Positions 5,990 to 6,196 of a DNA stretch of 6,196 bases are shown piece by piece. The stretch is from NCBI GenBank assembly GCA_028065135.1, contig JAPTWR010000157.1, positions 1-6,196 on the forward strand, read 5' to 3'. The notes below the pieces were generated by a model. That model was not told the DNA's origin. It saw nothing but the letters and a program-made list of their open reading frames with translations, and made no database searches. Both the position numbers and the translations under genes were made by a program. How positions within the stretch are numbered: the stretch's first letter is position 1; each line of letters opens with the position of its first letter. This stretch comes from Acidithiobacillus sp. Its GTDB lineage: Bacteria > Pseudomonadota > Gammaproteobacteria > Acidithiobacillales > Acidithiobacillaceae.

Positions 5990-6026
5990 AGGTGGCCGCA
6001 CGAACGAATGGTATGGAGGTAATCTT

Positions 6027-6179
6027 ATGCGCAACACGAAACGATTCAAACGGCCATTTTATGTGGCGATATTACTTTTTCTTGGTGCTTCCATGCTTTC
6101 TGGCTGCATAATAGCCCCACCCTATGGGGGTTACTATGGGGGGAGAGGCGGCGACTGGCATCACGGTGACGATCGCTGA
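6027..6179 (+). CDS. Small lipoprotein, 50 residues, Gly/Tyr-rich mature part
   Basis: A basic N-terminus (MRNTKRFKR) is followed by a hydrophobic run (YVAILLFLGASML) and the lipobox LSGC, with Cys27 as the predicted lipid-anchored residue. The mature peptide is only 24 residues: CIIAPPYGGYYGG, then RGGDWHHGDDR, rich in Gly, Tyr, His and Asp. GGAGGT (6015-6020) lies 6 bases before the ATG, nearly ideal. Signal peptide, lipobox and ribosome site together make this a real gene despite its size. Residue 28 (Ile) is not Asp, so outer-membrane sorting by the Lol system is likely if the +2 rule applies. I do not recognise the family. It resembles the many tiny PPYGGYYG-type lipoproteins of unknown role; the C-terminal HH and D residues could bind metal, which is speculation. 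Confidence 0.75.
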   Translation: MRNTKRFKRPFYVAILLFLGASMLSGCIIAPPYGGYYGGRGGDWHHGDDR

Positions 6180-6196
6180 TTATAAAGCTATCACTA

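Larger units (their letters stand above)
5480..6026. other. 547-base AT-richer intergenic region
   Basis: No convincing protein gene is found between the divergent aquaporin and lipoprotein genes. The region holds the separately listed Fur-like site, promoters and hairpins. Short open frames exist: 40 codons at 5657-5779 (plus), 35 codons at 5850-5957 (plus, no ribosome site) and 65 codons at 5973-5776 (minus, no ribosome site). None resembles a family I recognise. GC is 35% over 5761-5820, far below the genes to the left, so part of this may be regulatory, acquired or decayed sequence. Confidence 0.6.

Noticed and set aside
1..6196. tRNA, rRNA, CRISPR array, insertion sequence or phage genes
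   Set aside because: I looked for cloverleaf tails, regularly spaced repeats, transposase motifs and terminal inverted repeats and saw none.

Overview
The window reads as chromosomal DNA of a GC-rich gammaproteobacterium-like acidophile. An Acidithiobacillus-type organism is my best guess. It rests on the combination of a glycogen-type phosphorylase, an HdeD/DUF308 acid-stress membrane protein, an AmmeMemoRadiSam module and a MIP channel, plus general codon style; I cannot confirm the species without a search.

Layout. Positions 1-4646 are a block of same-strand genes: the 3' part of an alpha-glucan phosphorylase (1-1404, 5' end outside the window), a six-helix HdeD-like membrane protein (1415-1963), a 147-base gap with a possible promoter, then the three AmmeMemoRadiSam genes in the order B (MEMO1-like, 2111-2935), A (AMMECR1-like, 2932-3549) and S (radical SAM enzyme, 3546-4646). 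The three are joined by two ATGA stop/start overlaps, so they are almost certainly one translationally coupled unit. Positions 4647-4792 separate convergent genes and hold a perfect 34-base palindrome that probably folds as a transcription-ending hairpin. A MIP/aquaporin gene lies on the minus strand (4793-5479).

Positions 5480-6026 carry no convincing protein gene and are clearly AT-richer than the left part (35% GC over 5761-5820, against 72% over 3001-3060). This stretch holds a Fur-box-like palindrome over a possible aquaporin promoter, a good -35 element on the plus strand preceded by an inverted repeat, and a strong 10-bp hairpin. It ends at a very good ribosome binding site and a 50-residue lipoprotein gene (6027-6179).

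How the genes work together. The phosphorylase would release glucose-1-phosphate from storage glucan. The HdeD-like protein probably serves envelope or acid stress. The AmmeMemoRadiSam trio is a widely conserved system of unknown reaction. It has an iron-sulfur radical SAM enzyme and a MEMO protein with its metal-binding triad intact, so it is probably a modification or metal-dependent redox module. The channel and the lipoprotein are envelope proteins under separate control, possibly linked to iron. The trio is the most interesting system here: it is a known family, but its biochemistry is undescribed as far as I know.
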